A stretch of DNA of 64,000 nucleotides, from positions 124,001 to 188,000 of the forward strand of contig SHYA01000002.1 of the NCBI GenBank assembly GCA_009693055.1, written 5' to 3'. This document shows positions 33,395 to 41,978 of the stretch, piece by piece. The translations under genes and the position numbers were made by a program. Numbering within the stretch: the first letter of the stretch is position 1; each line of letters starts with the position of its first letter. A model generated the notes under the pieces. That model was not told where the DNA came from and did not search any database. It saw only the letters and a program-made list of their open reading frames with translations. The stretch is from Dehalococcoidia bacterium. Its GTDB lineage: Bacteria > Chloroflexota > Dehalococcoidia > Lucifugimonadales > SHYT01.

Positions 33395-34174
33395 GTGAAG
33401 AGCGCGGTGTTCGTTGTGATTGCGGCCATGAAGGAAGAGGTGAGCGGCATCCGCAGGCTGGGGACGTGGCGTCCCACCAAGGCCGGAGGCTGCGCCGCCT
33501 TCCTCAACGAGGAGCTGGCAGGGGGAGCTACGCTCCTGGCCGTGAGCGGCATGGGGAAAGAGGCCGCCTTGAACGCGGGGCGTCGGCTTTTGGCGGACCG
33601 AGGGCCCAAGGTACTGGTCTCCATTGGTTTTGCGGGCGCGCTCGACCCAGGGCTGCGGCCGGGAGCCCTTCTGGTCGCCAGCCGGCTTCGACCCTGGCCG
33701 GACGGGCGTGAGGGGGCCTTGCGGCCGGACCAAACGCTTGAACAGCTCGCGCATCAGACGGCGGTCACGCTGAAGATGCCGTGCTACGCGGGGGACTGGC
33801 TTACCGTGGACGCGGTCGTTGCATCAGCGGTGGAGAAGCGGCGTCTTCGCCTTGAGACCGGCGCTGTTGCTGTTGAGATGGAGAGTTGGTACCTCGCACA
33901 GGCCGCGCAGGAGGCAGGGGTGCCGTTCGTGGCGATTCGGACGGTGCTCGACGAAGCGGGCCGAGGGCTGCCCCAGGTCATCGCGCGCTCCGCGGGCCGT
34001 CCCAGGGCGCTTGACATGGCGGTGAGCGTTCTCTTGAGGCCGCTTGACACCCCCTCGCTGATCGGCTTGGGCAGGGCGCTGGTCCTGGCTCGTAGGAGCT
34101 TGGCCAGGTTTGTGATGCCGTTCCTGGAGCTTTTGGCGAAACAGTCCGCTCTGCGGGCTTATGGAAGTGGATGA
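33395..34174 (+). CDS. hpnG: Hopanoid nucleoside phosphorylase/nucleosidase (HpnG)
   Basis: A 259-residue protein of the purine nucleoside phosphorylase/MTA-SAH nucleosidase fold. HpnG removes adenine from adenosylhopane to give ribosylhopane or its phosphate. Motifs: the N-terminal VIAAMKEEVSGIRRLG (equivalent to the nucleosidase AMEEE region), SIGFAGALDPGLRPGALLVA, VAVEMESWYLAQAAQEAGVPFVAIRTVLDEAG with the conserved Met-Glu and a later Asp in the catalytic position. It starts at a GTG 6 bp after hpnH and overlaps hpnA by four bases. It could also process 5'-deoxyadenosine, which is relevant to the kinase and aldolase downstream. Confidence 0.88.
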   Translation: MKSAVFVVIAAMKEEVSGIRRLGTWRPTKAGGCAAFLNEELAGGATLLAVSGMGKEAALNAGRRLLADRGPKVLVSIGFAGALDPGLRPGALLVASRLRPWPDGREGALRPDQTLEQLAHQTAVTLKMPCYAGDWLTVDAVVASAVEKRRLRLETGAVAVEMESWYLAQAAQEAGVPFVAIRTVLDEAGRGLPQVIARSAGRPRALDMAVSVLLRPLDTPSLIGLGRALVLARRSLARFVMPFLELLAKQSALRAYGSG

Positions 34175-35169
34175 AGGTCCTGGTTACCGGGGCCACGGGT
34201 TTTGTTGGGAACCACGTGGCCCAGGCACTGGCGGGCCGTGGCGCGGCTGTCCGCGTCCTGGCGCGCAGCGGAAGCCCGCACCTTACCAGGCTCAATACGG
34301 GTTGGGAGCTGGTCCTGGGAGACGTCCAGGACCCCGCCTCGGTGCGAGAGGCCGTTCGCGGGTGTGACGCGGTGTTCCACGTCGCGGCCCGCTACAGCTT
34401 CTGGCCCACCGGCGTCCGTTCCTACTACGCGACCAACGTTGTGGGGACAAGGAACGTATTGCAGGCGGCGCTGGAAGCGGGAGTCAAACGGGTCGTGCAC
34501 ACCAGCTCATGGGTCACGGTGGGCAAAAACCGATCTGGCGGTCTCAGCACGGAGGCGGATACACCGAGTCGGAGCGAGCTCCGCGGCGCTTACCGCTGGA
34601 CCAAGTACCTTGCCGAGCAGGAGGCGCTGGGCTATGCGGCCAAAGGCCTGAACGTGGTGGTGGTGAACCCGACAGTCCCGGTGGGTCCCGGAGACGCGAG
34701 GCCCACGCCGACCGGCAGGCTGGTGGTGGACTTCTTGCGGCGGCGTCTGCCGGCGTTCGTGGACGTGCAGTTGAATCTGGTGGGAGTAGAGGACGTGGCC
34801 GAAGGACACGTGCTGGCGTGGGAGAAGGGGCGGGCCGGCGAGCGGTACCTGCTGGGGTGCAGCAACATGACCCTGGGGCAAATGCTCGGCGTGCTGGCGC
34901 GGCAGACCGGCATTCGGGCGCCGCGTCTCCGGTTGCCTCAGCCGCTGGTCCTGGCGGCCGCCTACGCGGACAACGCGATCGAGGGAGGCTTGCTGCGACG
35001 AGAGCCACGCATCCCTCTGGAAGGTGTCCTGCACGCGGGACGGCGCGTCCAGGTGGACTGCCGGAAGGCGACGCAAGAGCTTGGCTTTCAACCCACCTCT
35101 GTGGAGGAGGCGCTGCTGAGAGCGGTCAACTGGTACCGCCAAAACGGATATGCAAACGAGAGACGTTAG
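34171..35169 (+). CDS. hpnA: Hopanoid-associated sugar epimerase (HpnA)
   Basis: A 332-residue extended SDR. TGATGFVGNHVA binds NAD at the N-terminus; HTSSWVTVG carries the catalytic serine region and YRWTK the Tyr-Lys pair. NPTVPVGPGDARPTPTGR is characteristic of the HpnA group. The exact reaction of HpnA is not settled; it is consistently linked to hopanoid clusters. The ATG overlaps the hpnG stop (ATGA), and the stop is 3 bp before shc. Another SDR at 44603 closes the same gene run. Confidence 0.88.
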   Translation: MKVLVTGATGFVGNHVAQALAGRGAAVRVLARSGSPHLTRLNTGWELVLGDVQDPASVREAVRGCDAVFHVAARYSFWPTGVRSYYATNVVGTRNVLQAALEAGVKRVVHTSSWVTVGKNRSGGLSTEADTPSRSELRGAYRWTKYLAEQEALGYAAKGLNVVVVNPTVPVGPGDARPTPTGRLVVDFLRRRLPAFVDVQLNLVGVEDVAEGHVLAWEKGRAGERYLLGCSNMTLGQMLGVLARQTGIRAPRLRLPQPLVLAAAYADNAIEGGLLRREPRIPLEGVLHAGRRVQVDCRKATQELGFQPTSVEEALLRAVNWYRQNGYANERR

Positions 35170-35172
35170 CGA

Positions 35173-37203
35173 ATGGTTAGGCTGAAAGGGCAGGCCGAGA
35201 AGAGCTCGCTGAAGACGGCCGTGGACATCGCAGTCCAGCGCTCGCGTGAGTACCTCCTTGCCTGCCAGCACACGGAAGGCTACTGGTGGGGACGCCTGGA
35301 GTCCAACTCCACCATGGAGGCCGAGTACCTGATGTTGCAGCACTTCATGGAGGTGCCGGACCGGAGCAAGTGGCCGAAGCTGGTCAAGTACATCCTTACG
35401 CAACAGCGCCAGGATGGCTCCTGGGGGCAGTACTACGGAGCCCCAGGGGATGTGAGCACCGCGGTGGAGTGCTACTTCGCGCTCAAGCTGGCGGGCGTCT
35501 CGCCGGAAACCCTCGCGATGCAGAGGGCGAAGCAGTTCATTCTGAGCAGGGGCGGCGTCCCCAAGACGCGCGTGTTTACCAAAATCTGGCTGGCGCTCCT
35601 CGGGCAGTGGCCGTGGGAGGGCGTTCCCGCCATGCTTCCCGAGTTTACCATCGTGCCGGCCCGGTTCCCTCTGAACATCTACAGCATGTCAAGCTGGGCG
35701 CGGGGCACGGTGGTCCCCATCCTTATCTTGGTGGCCAAGAGACCCGTCCGTCCGGTGCCTGAATCGGCTTTTATCAACGAGCTGTTTCCAGATGGCGCGG
35801 ACAAGCGACAGCACCACATCCGAAGGCCCAAGCCGCTGGTGAGCTTGCCCGGGCTGTTTTGGGGCGTGGACAAGGGTTTGCGGCTGTACGAGAAGATACC
35901 TATCAAACCGGGCCGCGGTTACGCCTTCCGCAAGGCGGAGCGATGGATCGTTGAACACCAGGAGGCTGACGGCTCGTGGGGCGGCATCCAGCCTCCATGG
36001 GTGTACTCGCTCATGGCGCTCAAGACGTTGGGGCGTTCTTTGGACGACCCGGTTATCGCCAAGGGGCTGAAGGGGTTCGACGGGTTTGCCATCGAGGACG
36101 AGGAGACGTTCAGCGTGCAGGCGTGCGTCTCGCCGGTGTGGGACACGTGCCTGGCGATGATTGCGCTCGAAGACGCCGGAGTGCCGCCGGACCATCCCGC
36201 GCTCCAGCGCGCGGCCGCGTGGCTGTTGGCCAGGGAGATCCGCAAGCGCGGGGACTGGAGCGTACGCGTTCCCAAGGCGGAGCCGAGCGGATGGCCGTTT
36301 GAGTTTTCCAACGACTGGTATCCGGACATTGACGACACGGCGGAGGTGCTAATCGCGCTGCACCGTTCGAAGCTCGCCCCTCCGGATGAGGAGCGCAAGC
36401 AGGCGGCCATTGACCGGGCCACCGCCTGGTTGTTGCACATGCAGAGCAGGGATGGGGGCTGGGCCGCCTTTGATAAAAACAACCTCACCGATGCCGTGGC
36501 CAAGCTGCCGTTCAGCGACTTTGGAGAGATGCTTGACCCGCCCAGTGCGGACGTGACCGCACACGTGTTGGAGGCCCTGGGGCGCTTGGGGTACGGGGCG
36601 GACCACGGTGCGGCGCGGCGCGGGCTGGCTTACCTTTGGAAGGAGCAGGAGCCGGAAGGGCCGTGGTTCGGACGCTGGGGAGTCAACTACATCTACGGAT
36701 CGGGCGCCGCCGTGCCGGCGCTTGAAGTGTTGGACCAGGACGTGTCCGACCCGCGCGTTCAGAAAACGGTCGCGTGGCTGGTACAGCACCAGAACCAGGA
36801 CGGTGGATGGGGCGAATCGTGCACAAGCTACGTTGACGCTTCGTGGCGGGGCCGCGGGCCCAGCACCGCTTCCCAAACGGCCTGGGCGCTTCTGGCACTG
36901 ATGGCTGCGGGGCAATGGGGTCACGCCGCGGTGGAGCGGGGGCTGCTGTACCTCGCCGGCACCCAAAAGAGCGGCGGCTCTTGGGATGAGCCGTGGTTTA
37001 CGGGCACCGGCTTCCCCGGCTACGGCATCGGCCGGCCACACCGAAAACAGCCGAAGCCGGGGGAGAACGGCTACCAGGGCGCTGAGATGGCCGCCGGCTT
37101 CATGATCAACTACAACATGTACCGAAACTACTGGCCGCTCATGGCGCTGGGACGTTACAAGCGCCATCAAGAGGGCGTCATCCGGAGAAGCACGGACGGC
37201 TAA
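35173..37203 (+). CDS. shc: Squalene-hopene cyclase
   Basis: A 676-residue membrane-associated cyclase turning squalene into hopene and hopanol. The catalytic DxDD motif is Asp385-Ile-Asp387-Asp388 in WYPDIDDTAE; Asp387 would be the proton donor. Many QW repeats are visible, such as QRQDGSWG, HQEADGSWGG, MQSRDGGWAAFD, NQDGGWGESC and TQKSGGSWDEPWFTGTGFP. The last is the conserved C-terminal region. Full length compared with about 630-680 residues for the family. The ATG follows hpnA after 3 bp. This is the committed step of the operon. Confidence 0.97.
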   Translation: MVRLKGQAEKSSLKTAVDIAVQRSREYLLACQHTEGYWWGRLESNSTMEAEYLMLQHFMEVPDRSKWPKLVKYILTQQRQDGSWGQYYGAPGDVSTAVECYFALKLAGVSPETLAMQRAKQFILSRGGVPKTRVFTKIWLALLGQWPWEGVPAMLPEFTIVPARFPLNIYSMSSWARGTVVPILILVAKRPVRPVPESAFINELFPDGADKRQHHIRRPKPLVSLPGLFWGVDKGLRLYEKIPIKPGRGYAFRKAERWIVEHQEADGSWGGIQPPWVYSLMALKTLGRSLDDPVIAKGLKGFDGFAIEDEETFSVQACVSPVWDTCLAMIALEDAGVPPDHPALQRAAAWLLAREIRKRGDWSVRVPKAEPSGWPFEFSNDWYPDIDDTAEVLIALHRSKLAPPDEERKQAAIDRATAWLLHMQSRDGGWAAFDKNNLTDAVAKLPFSDFGEMLDPPSADVTAHVLEALGRLGYGADHGAARRGLAYLWKEQEPEGPWFGRWGVNYIYGSGAAVPALEVLDQDVSDPRVQKTVAWLVQHQNQDGGWGESCTSYVDASWRGRGPSTASQTAWALLALMAAGQWGHAAVERGLLYLAGTQKSGGSWDEPWFTGTGFPGYGIGRPHRKQPKPGENGYQGAEMAAGFMINYNMYRNYWPLMALGRYKRHQEGVIRRSTDG

Positions 37204-37224
37204 GCCGGAAAGGGAGAGGCGATC

Positions 37225-37788
37225 ATGCTGGGAACCAAACAGGTCACGCGGGTGCAGCTCAGCACGGGGACGGACTGTCCAAAGATAGAGAAGAACGGCA
37301 CCGGCAAACACAGTCCGCGCGGAGCCGTAGAAAAGAGGCCGGGGATGACGACGTACGCAGCGGCGCTGAAGCTTTCCACCACCACCGCCCCCGAGTTTAT
37401 TGACATAACCGAGGACATCCGCCACGTGACCGTGGAGTCCCAGATCCAGAACGGTTTTGTTGTGGTCTTCTCCCGTCACACCACGGCGGCGGTAATCGTG
37501 AACGAGAACGAACCGCTGCTCCTTGAGGACATCAAGAAGCGGCTTGAGGAGTTTGCTCCTCGCCATGATTACTACCGGCACAATGACTTTACTATCCGCA
37601 CTGTGAACATGGAGGAGAACGAGTCTCCCAACGGTCACGCCCATTGCCAGCATCTTCTCCTAGGTTCAAGCCAGACCATTCCGCTCATCGAGGGGAAGCT
37701 GTACCTTGGCCGCTGGCAAAGGATTTTTTTCTTGGAGCTGGACTCGCCGAGGGCACGGGAGGTTGTGGTGCAGGTGGTGGGGGAGTAG
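37225..37788 (+). CDS. YjbQ/UPF0047-family protein
   Basis: The conserved 140-residue YjbQ domain starts near TTYAAALKLSTTTAPEFIDIT. It includes VVFSRHTTAAVIVNENEPLLLEDI, GHAHCQHLLLGSSQTIPLIEGKLYLGRWQRIFFLELD. The histidines of HTTAAV and GHAHCQHLL fit the family's metal site. Relatives show thiamine-phosphate-synthase-like side activity; the true role is unclear. The ATG at 37225 with AGGGAGAGG gives 187 residues including a 40-residue polar extension; the ATG at 37345 gives a standard 147. It lies between shc and hpnC with gaps of 21 and 6 bp, so it is clearly part of the operon, which is unusual for this family. Confidence 0.82.
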   Translation: MLGTKQVTRVQLSTGTDCPKIEKNGTGKHSPRGAVEKRPGMTTYAAALKLSTTTAPEFIDITEDIRHVTVESQIQNGFVVVFSRHTTAAVIVNENEPLLLEDIKKRLEEFAPRHDYYRHNDFTIRTVNMEENESPNGHAHCQHLLLGSSQTIPLIEGKLYLGRWQRIFFLELDSPRAREVVVQVVGE

Positions 37789-37794
37789 CAGCCC

Positions 37795-38700
37795 ATGACG
37801 GCGGTGAAGAGTGGCAAGGCGTTTGGAGCGTTGCCCGCCGGACCGGTGTCCAGTGAGCAGGCTTATCAGCTTTGTCTTGCCCTCGTCCGCGCGCACTACG
37901 AGAACTTCTCCGTCGCCACCCGCTTTCTGCCCCGTGAGCTGCTTCCGCACATGGCGGCCGTCTACGCGTTCTGCCGCACGGTGGACGACCTGGGGGACGA
38001 GGCAGAAGGCGACCGCTTAGCCCTGTTGGACGGCTGGGAGACGGACCTGCTCCGGTGTTACAGCGGCGTGCCGCAGCATCCCTATCTCGTGGCCCTTCAA
38101 CAGACTATCCGCGCGTTTGACATTCCGCGAGAGCCGTTCCTCAGGCTCGTCCAGGCCAACCGGATGGACCAGACCACCAAGCGCTATCCCACGTTCACCG
38201 ACGTGCTCTCTTACTGCGAGCACTCCGCGAACCCGGTCGGCCACCTGGTGCTCTACGTCTTCGGCTACCGCGACCAGGAGCGGCAACGCCTAGCGGACAA
38301 CACCTGCACGGCGCTGCAGCTCGCGAACTTCTGGCAAGACGTCCGGCGCGACTACGCCGTGGGCCGTATCTACTTGCCGCGGGAAGACATGGCGCGCTTT
38401 GGTTGCGCCGAGGATGAACTTGCGCGAGGCGTGGCCAGCCTGGCCCTCCGCGAGCTCATGGCCTTTGAGGTGCAGCGCGCGCGGGAGCTGTTCGTCAAGG
38501 GCCTTCCCCTGGTAGGCATGGTGGCGGGGAAGCTCAAGCTGGACCTCGCCCTCTTTTCCCGCGGGGGCATGAGTATCCTGGATGCCATTGAGCGTCAGCA
38601 GAACGATGTGCTCCGAAAACGCCCTCAGGTGACGGCGGGGCGCAAGGCCTGGCTGTTCCTCCGCACGTACCTGGACCTCAGGCTAGGCAGACTTGGCTAA
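37795..38700 (+). CDS. hpnC: Squalene pathway enzyme HpnC (hydroxysqualene synthase)
   Basis: A 301-residue trans-isoprenyl diphosphate synthase, head-to-head type. HpnC converts presqualene diphosphate to hydroxysqualene. The two acidic motifs are VDDLGDE (in VYAFCRTVDDLGDEAEGD) and FWQDVRRDYAVGRIYLP; HYENFSVATRFLPRELLPH is the HpnC-type N-terminus. The paired gene hpnD follows directly, as in known three-gene squalene routes. The ATG is 6 bp after the preceding stop. Confidence 0.92.
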   Translation: MTAVKSGKAFGALPAGPVSSEQAYQLCLALVRAHYENFSVATRFLPRELLPHMAAVYAFCRTVDDLGDEAEGDRLALLDGWETDLLRCYSGVPQHPYLVALQQTIRAFDIPREPFLRLVQANRMDQTTKRYPTFTDVLSYCEHSANPVGHLVLYVFGYRDQERQRLADNTCTALQLANFWQDVRRDYAVGRIYLPREDMARFGCAEDELARGVASLALRELMAFEVQRARELFVKGLPLVGMVAGKLKLDLALFSRGGMSILDAIERQQNDVLRKRPQVTAGRKAWLFLRTYLDLRLGRLG

Positions 38701-38740
38701 CCAGGCGGCGCAAGTTCCAGCGGGAGAGGGCGGGACAACG

Positions 38741-39625
38741 ATGGCGGTGGCAGTCCCTGTCCAAGAGGCGTATGCGCATTGCCAGCAGGTGACCCGCGCG
38801 GCCGCCAAGAATTTCTACTACGCTTTCATCACCCTCCCCAAGCCTCAACGCCAGGCGATCTACGCGGTGTACGCCTTCTGCCGCGTCTGCGACGACATCG
38901 CGGACGGACCGGCGCCCGTGGAGGAGAAGGCGCTGCGGCTGGCGGACGTCCGGGAGGCGTTGTCTGAGGCGTACCAGGGCAAGCCCAGGGACACGGTGTT
39001 CACCGCCCTTGCCCACACGGTGCAGGCGTACAGTATCCCGCAGCGGTACCTGGACGAGATTGTGCGCGGCGTGGAGATGGACCTCACGGTGAGACGGTAT
39101 CAGACGTTTGAAGAGCTTAGGCTCTACTGCTACCGGGTCGCCTCGTGCGTCGGGCTCGTGTGCACGCGCATCTTTGGCGGCTCCGACCCGAAGCTGGAAC
39201 CTCTTGCTACTGACCTTGGCCTGGCGATGCAGCTGACCAACATCATGAGGGATGTCAAGGAGGACGCGGCGCAAGGCCGCATCTACATTCCGCTGGAGGA
39301 GATGGAGCGTTTCGGTTACACGCCTGACGAGCTTGGCAATGGCGTGCTCAACCCTGCGTTTGCCGGCCTGATGCGATTCCAGGCCAAGCGGGCTCGCGGG
39401 TATTTTGCGAGCGGCATGAGGCTTGTCCCCTTGTTGCCCTGGCGCTCGCGGGCCTGCCCGGCCGTCCTGGCGGGGCTGTATGCTTGTATCCTGGACCGGA
39501 TAGAGGCAAGGGAGTACAACGTGTTCCAGGGGCGCATCCGGCTCTCCTCGCGGGAAAAGCTGTTCCTGGCGTTGCGCATATGGCTTCGGACCGCACTGCC
39601 GTGGCCCAGCCGCAGCGCTGTGTAG
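38741..39625 (+). CDS. hpnD: Presqualene diphosphate synthase HpnD
   Basis: A 294-residue enzyme joining two farnesyl diphosphates to presqualene diphosphate. Motifs: NFYYAFITLPKPQRQAIYAVYAFCR, CDDIADG as the first acidic motif, YRVASCVGLV and NIMRDVKEDAAQGRIYIP as the second. The ATG at 38741 follows gggagaggg and gives the usual short N-terminus; a TTG at 38693 overlapping hpnC would add 16 residues. The 3' end overlaps hpnE by 46 bases, so translation is coupled. HpnC and HpnD are clear paralogues that have diverged in the active-site flanks. Confidence 0.92.
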   Translation: MAVAVPVQEAYAHCQQVTRAAAKNFYYAFITLPKPQRQAIYAVYAFCRVCDDIADGPAPVEEKALRLADVREALSEAYQGKPRDTVFTALAHTVQAYSIPQRYLDEIVRGVEMDLTVRRYQTFEELRLYCYRVASCVGLVCTRIFGGSDPKLEPLATDLGLAMQLTNIMRDVKEDAAQGRIYIPLEEMERFGYTPDELGNGVLNPAFAGLMRFQAKRARGYFASGMRLVPLLPWRSRACPAVLAGLYACILDRIEAREYNVFQGRIRLSSREKLFLALRIWLRTALPWPSRSAV

Positions 39626-40995
39626 TCATTGGCGGCGGGCTGGCCGGCCTTTCCGCCGCTCTTGACTTGCTGGACGCGGGCCACGCGGTCACACTGGTGG
39701 AGCGGCGTCCTTTCCTTGGCGGCCGGGCCTATTCGTTCACCGACCAGGACACCGGCCAAGAGGTGGACAACGGCCAGCACGTTTTCCTGGGGTGCTGCAC
39801 CGCCTACCGAGCCTTGCTTGAACGCCTGGGCGCACAGGGCCGCACCTCGCTCCAACCCTGGCTTTCCGTCCCGGTCGTTGGCCGGAACGGGGTGCGGAGC
39901 ACGCTCGCCGCGGTCCCGTGGTTGCCGTTCCCTCTCCACCTGTTGCCTGCGCTCTTGAGCTACCGGCACCTGTCTTTGCGTGAGCGGCTCACCACCCTCC
40001 GCGTTCTGCTCGTCCTGATGCGGACGGACCGCGAGCGGCGCCATGCCGACTTGGAGAGCCAGTCTTTCAAGGACTGGCTGCTAGCACGCGGGGAACGGCC
40101 GCGCTCCATCCAGCGTTTTTGGAACCTGATCATCCTCCCAACGTTGAACGATGACGTCGGCGCGGTGAGCGCCGCTATGGGCATCATGGTCTTTCAGGAG
40201 GCGCTCTTGCATGGCAAGCACGGCGGGGAGATCGGCTATTCTCGAGTCGGATTGACCGCGCTCGTGAGCGATCCCGCGAAGGCGGTCTTTGAGCGCGCCG
40301 GCGGGCGATTGCTCCTCGGACAAGGCGCTGTTCGGCTTGGCCTCAGAGAGGGGCGGGTGGATGCGGTTGAGCTCTCCGGCGGACATCGCGTAGAGGGCGA
40401 CCTGTTTGTCAGCGCGGTGCCCTGGGAGGCGCTTCTGAAGCTCCTGCCGGAGCCGTGGCCGCGCGATCTCTTCTTTGCGCCCGCGGCCACGCTGGAGGCT
40501 GCCCCGATCGTCGGCGTTCACCTCTGGTATGACCGGGCGGTGATGGACGACGCCTTCGCCGCGTTCCTGGACACCCCGGTCCAGTGGGTCTTCAACAAGA
40601 GCAGCATCATGGGCTTGAGCGGGCCGGGGCAGTACGTGTGCATCTCTTTGAGCGGCGCTTGGGAGTTCGCTCCGATGAGCAAAGAGGAGCTGCGCACGTT
40701 GTTTGTGGAGGAGATGGCGCGCCTCTTCCCAAAGGCGCGCGAGGCGAAGGTGGAGCGATTCATCGTGGTGAAGCAGCTCAGTGCGACGTTCCGCTCGAAG
40801 CCCGGCGCCGCGTCTGGGCGGCTCGCCCAGCAGACGCCAATCGCGAACCTGTTCCTCGCCGGAGACTGGACTGAGACCGGGTGGCCTTCCACGATGGAAT
40901 CAGCCGTGCGCAGCGGGAAGCTTGCGGCTGGCGCCGCCCTGCGCCATGTGCCCTCGTCCCTGGCTTCCAGCCTCTCCACTGAGGGTGAAGCGTGA
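39580..40995 (+). CDS. hpnE: Hydroxysqualene dehydroxylase HpnE
   Basis: A 471-residue FAD amine-oxidase-fold enzyme that reduces hydroxysqualene to squalene. CVVIGGGLAGLSAALDLLDAGHAVTLVE is the FAD-binding motif; RRPFLGGRAYSF and EVDNGQHVFLGCC are typical of HpnE. FLAGDWTETGWPSTMESAVRSGKLA is the C-terminal FAD-contact motif. The ATG at 39580 sits inside the end of hpnD. With HpnC and HpnD it completes the farnesyl diphosphate to squalene route. The stop overlaps the next start (GTGA), which extends the operon beyond known hopanoid genes. Confidence 0.94.
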   Translation: MASDRTAVAQPQRCVVIGGGLAGLSAALDLLDAGHAVTLVERRPFLGGRAYSFTDQDTGQEVDNGQHVFLGCCTAYRALLERLGAQGRTSLQPWLSVPVVGRNGVRSTLAAVPWLPFPLHLLPALLSYRHLSLRERLTTLRVLLVLMRTDRERRHADLESQSFKDWLLARGERPRSIQRFWNLIILPTLNDDVGAVSAAMGIMVFQEALLHGKHGGEIGYSRVGLTALVSDPAKAVFERAGGRLLLGQGAVRLGLREGRVDAVELSGGHRVEGDLFVSAVPWEALLKLLPEPWPRDLFFAPAATLEAAPIVGVHLWYDRAVMDDAFAAFLDTPVQWVFNKSSIMGLSGPGQYVCISLSGAWEFAPMSKEELRTLFVEEMARLFPKAREAKVERFIVVKQLSATFRSKPGAASGRLAQQTPIANLFLAGDWTETGWPSTMESAVRSGKLAAGAALRHVPSSLASSLSTEGEA

Positions 40996-41978
40996 AGGCG
41001 CTGGTGCTGGCGCCGTTCCTTGAAGAATCGCTCGGTGTACTGCGGCGGCGCGTTGAGGTGGTGTACGAGCCGTGGACCGAGACGCGGCGGTTGTGGGACC
41101 CCAGGGAGCTGGCGCAGCGGCTGAGGGCCGAGGAGATCGGTATAGTGGTCATAGAGGCCGATTTCTTGTTTGAGGACGTGTTCGCCGAGGGCACCCCCCT
41201 CCGTTTTGTTGGCGTGTGCCGCGCTGCCTTGAACCACGTGGATCTGGAGGCGGCCACGCTCAGAAACGTTCTTGTGGTCAATACTCCCGGAAGGAACGCC
41301 CAGGCGGTGGCCGAGCATACGTTGGCGCTTCTGCTCGCGCTGACGCGGCGCATTCCACCGGCCCACGCTTACGTGCAGGCCGGGCGCTGGGAAGACCCGA
41401 TGGAGCCCTACATCACGATGCGCGCAGTGGAGTTGGGCGGGAAGACGTTGGGTGTAGTAGGATTAGGCCGCGTTGGACGCCTGGTTGCGCGCCTGGGCAG
41501 GGCTTTCTCTATGCGCGTGGTCGGCAGCGATCCGTACGCGAAAATTCCACGAGGGGTCCAGGCGCTGGCGCTTGACGAGCTGCTTCGGCAAAGCGACGTG
41601 GTGACGCTGCACGCTCCGGAGCCTCCCACCGGCGTACGGTTGCTGGACGCCAAAAAGCTGGCCTTGATGAAGCCAACCACTTACCTGATCAACACCGCCG
41701 CACCCGGGCTCGTGGACGCTGAGGCGCTGGCGGAAGCGCTTCAGGGCGGACAGCTTGCGGGAGCCGGACTCGATGTGTTTGACAGCGCGCCGTTGCCAAA
41801 GAGCAGTCCGCTGCTCTCCCTGGAGAACGTCGTGCTGACTCCGCACATCGGTGGGGCCACCGACGCCACGATAGCCCGTTACTCGCGATCAATGACCGAG
41901 GATGTGCTGCGCTTCTTGGACGGCCGGGTCCCGCTACGCGCCGTGAACCGCAGGGTGTTGGGCCGGTGGCGTGGCTAG
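40992..41978 (+). CDS. D-2-hydroxyacid-dehydrogenase-like protein lacking catalytic Arg and Glu
   Basis: A 328-residue protein of the phosphoglycerate/lactate dehydrogenase fold. The NAD-binding motif is VVGLGRVGRLVARLGRAF. The final His285 (TPHIGGAT) is kept. The segment normally written NTARGGLVD reads NTAAPGLVD, so the substrate-binding Arg is Ala237. The normal DVFxxEP reads DVFDSAP, so the catalytic Glu is Ala266. The spacing of 29 residues equals Arg240 to Glu269 in E. coli SerA, which confirms the register. It is therefore unlikely to run the usual reaction; it may bind a ligand or do altered chemistry. The GTG start overlaps hpnE by four bases and the end overlaps the kinase by eight. 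Confidence 0.85.
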   Translation: MKALVLAPFLEESLGVLRRRVEVVYEPWTETRRLWDPRELAQRLRAEEIGIVVIEADFLFEDVFAEGTPLRFVGVCRAALNHVDLEAATLRNVLVVNTPGRNAQAVAEHTLALLLALTRRIPPAHAYVQAGRWEDPMEPYITMRAVELGGKTLGVVGLGRVGRLVARLGRAFSMRVVGSDPYAKIPRGVQALALDELLRQSDVVTLHAPEPPTGVRLLDAKKLALMKPTTYLINTAAPGLVDAEALAEALQGGQLAGAGLDVFDSAPLPKSSPLLSLENVVLTPHIGGATDATIARYSRSMTEDVLRFLDGRVPLRAVNRRVLGRWRG

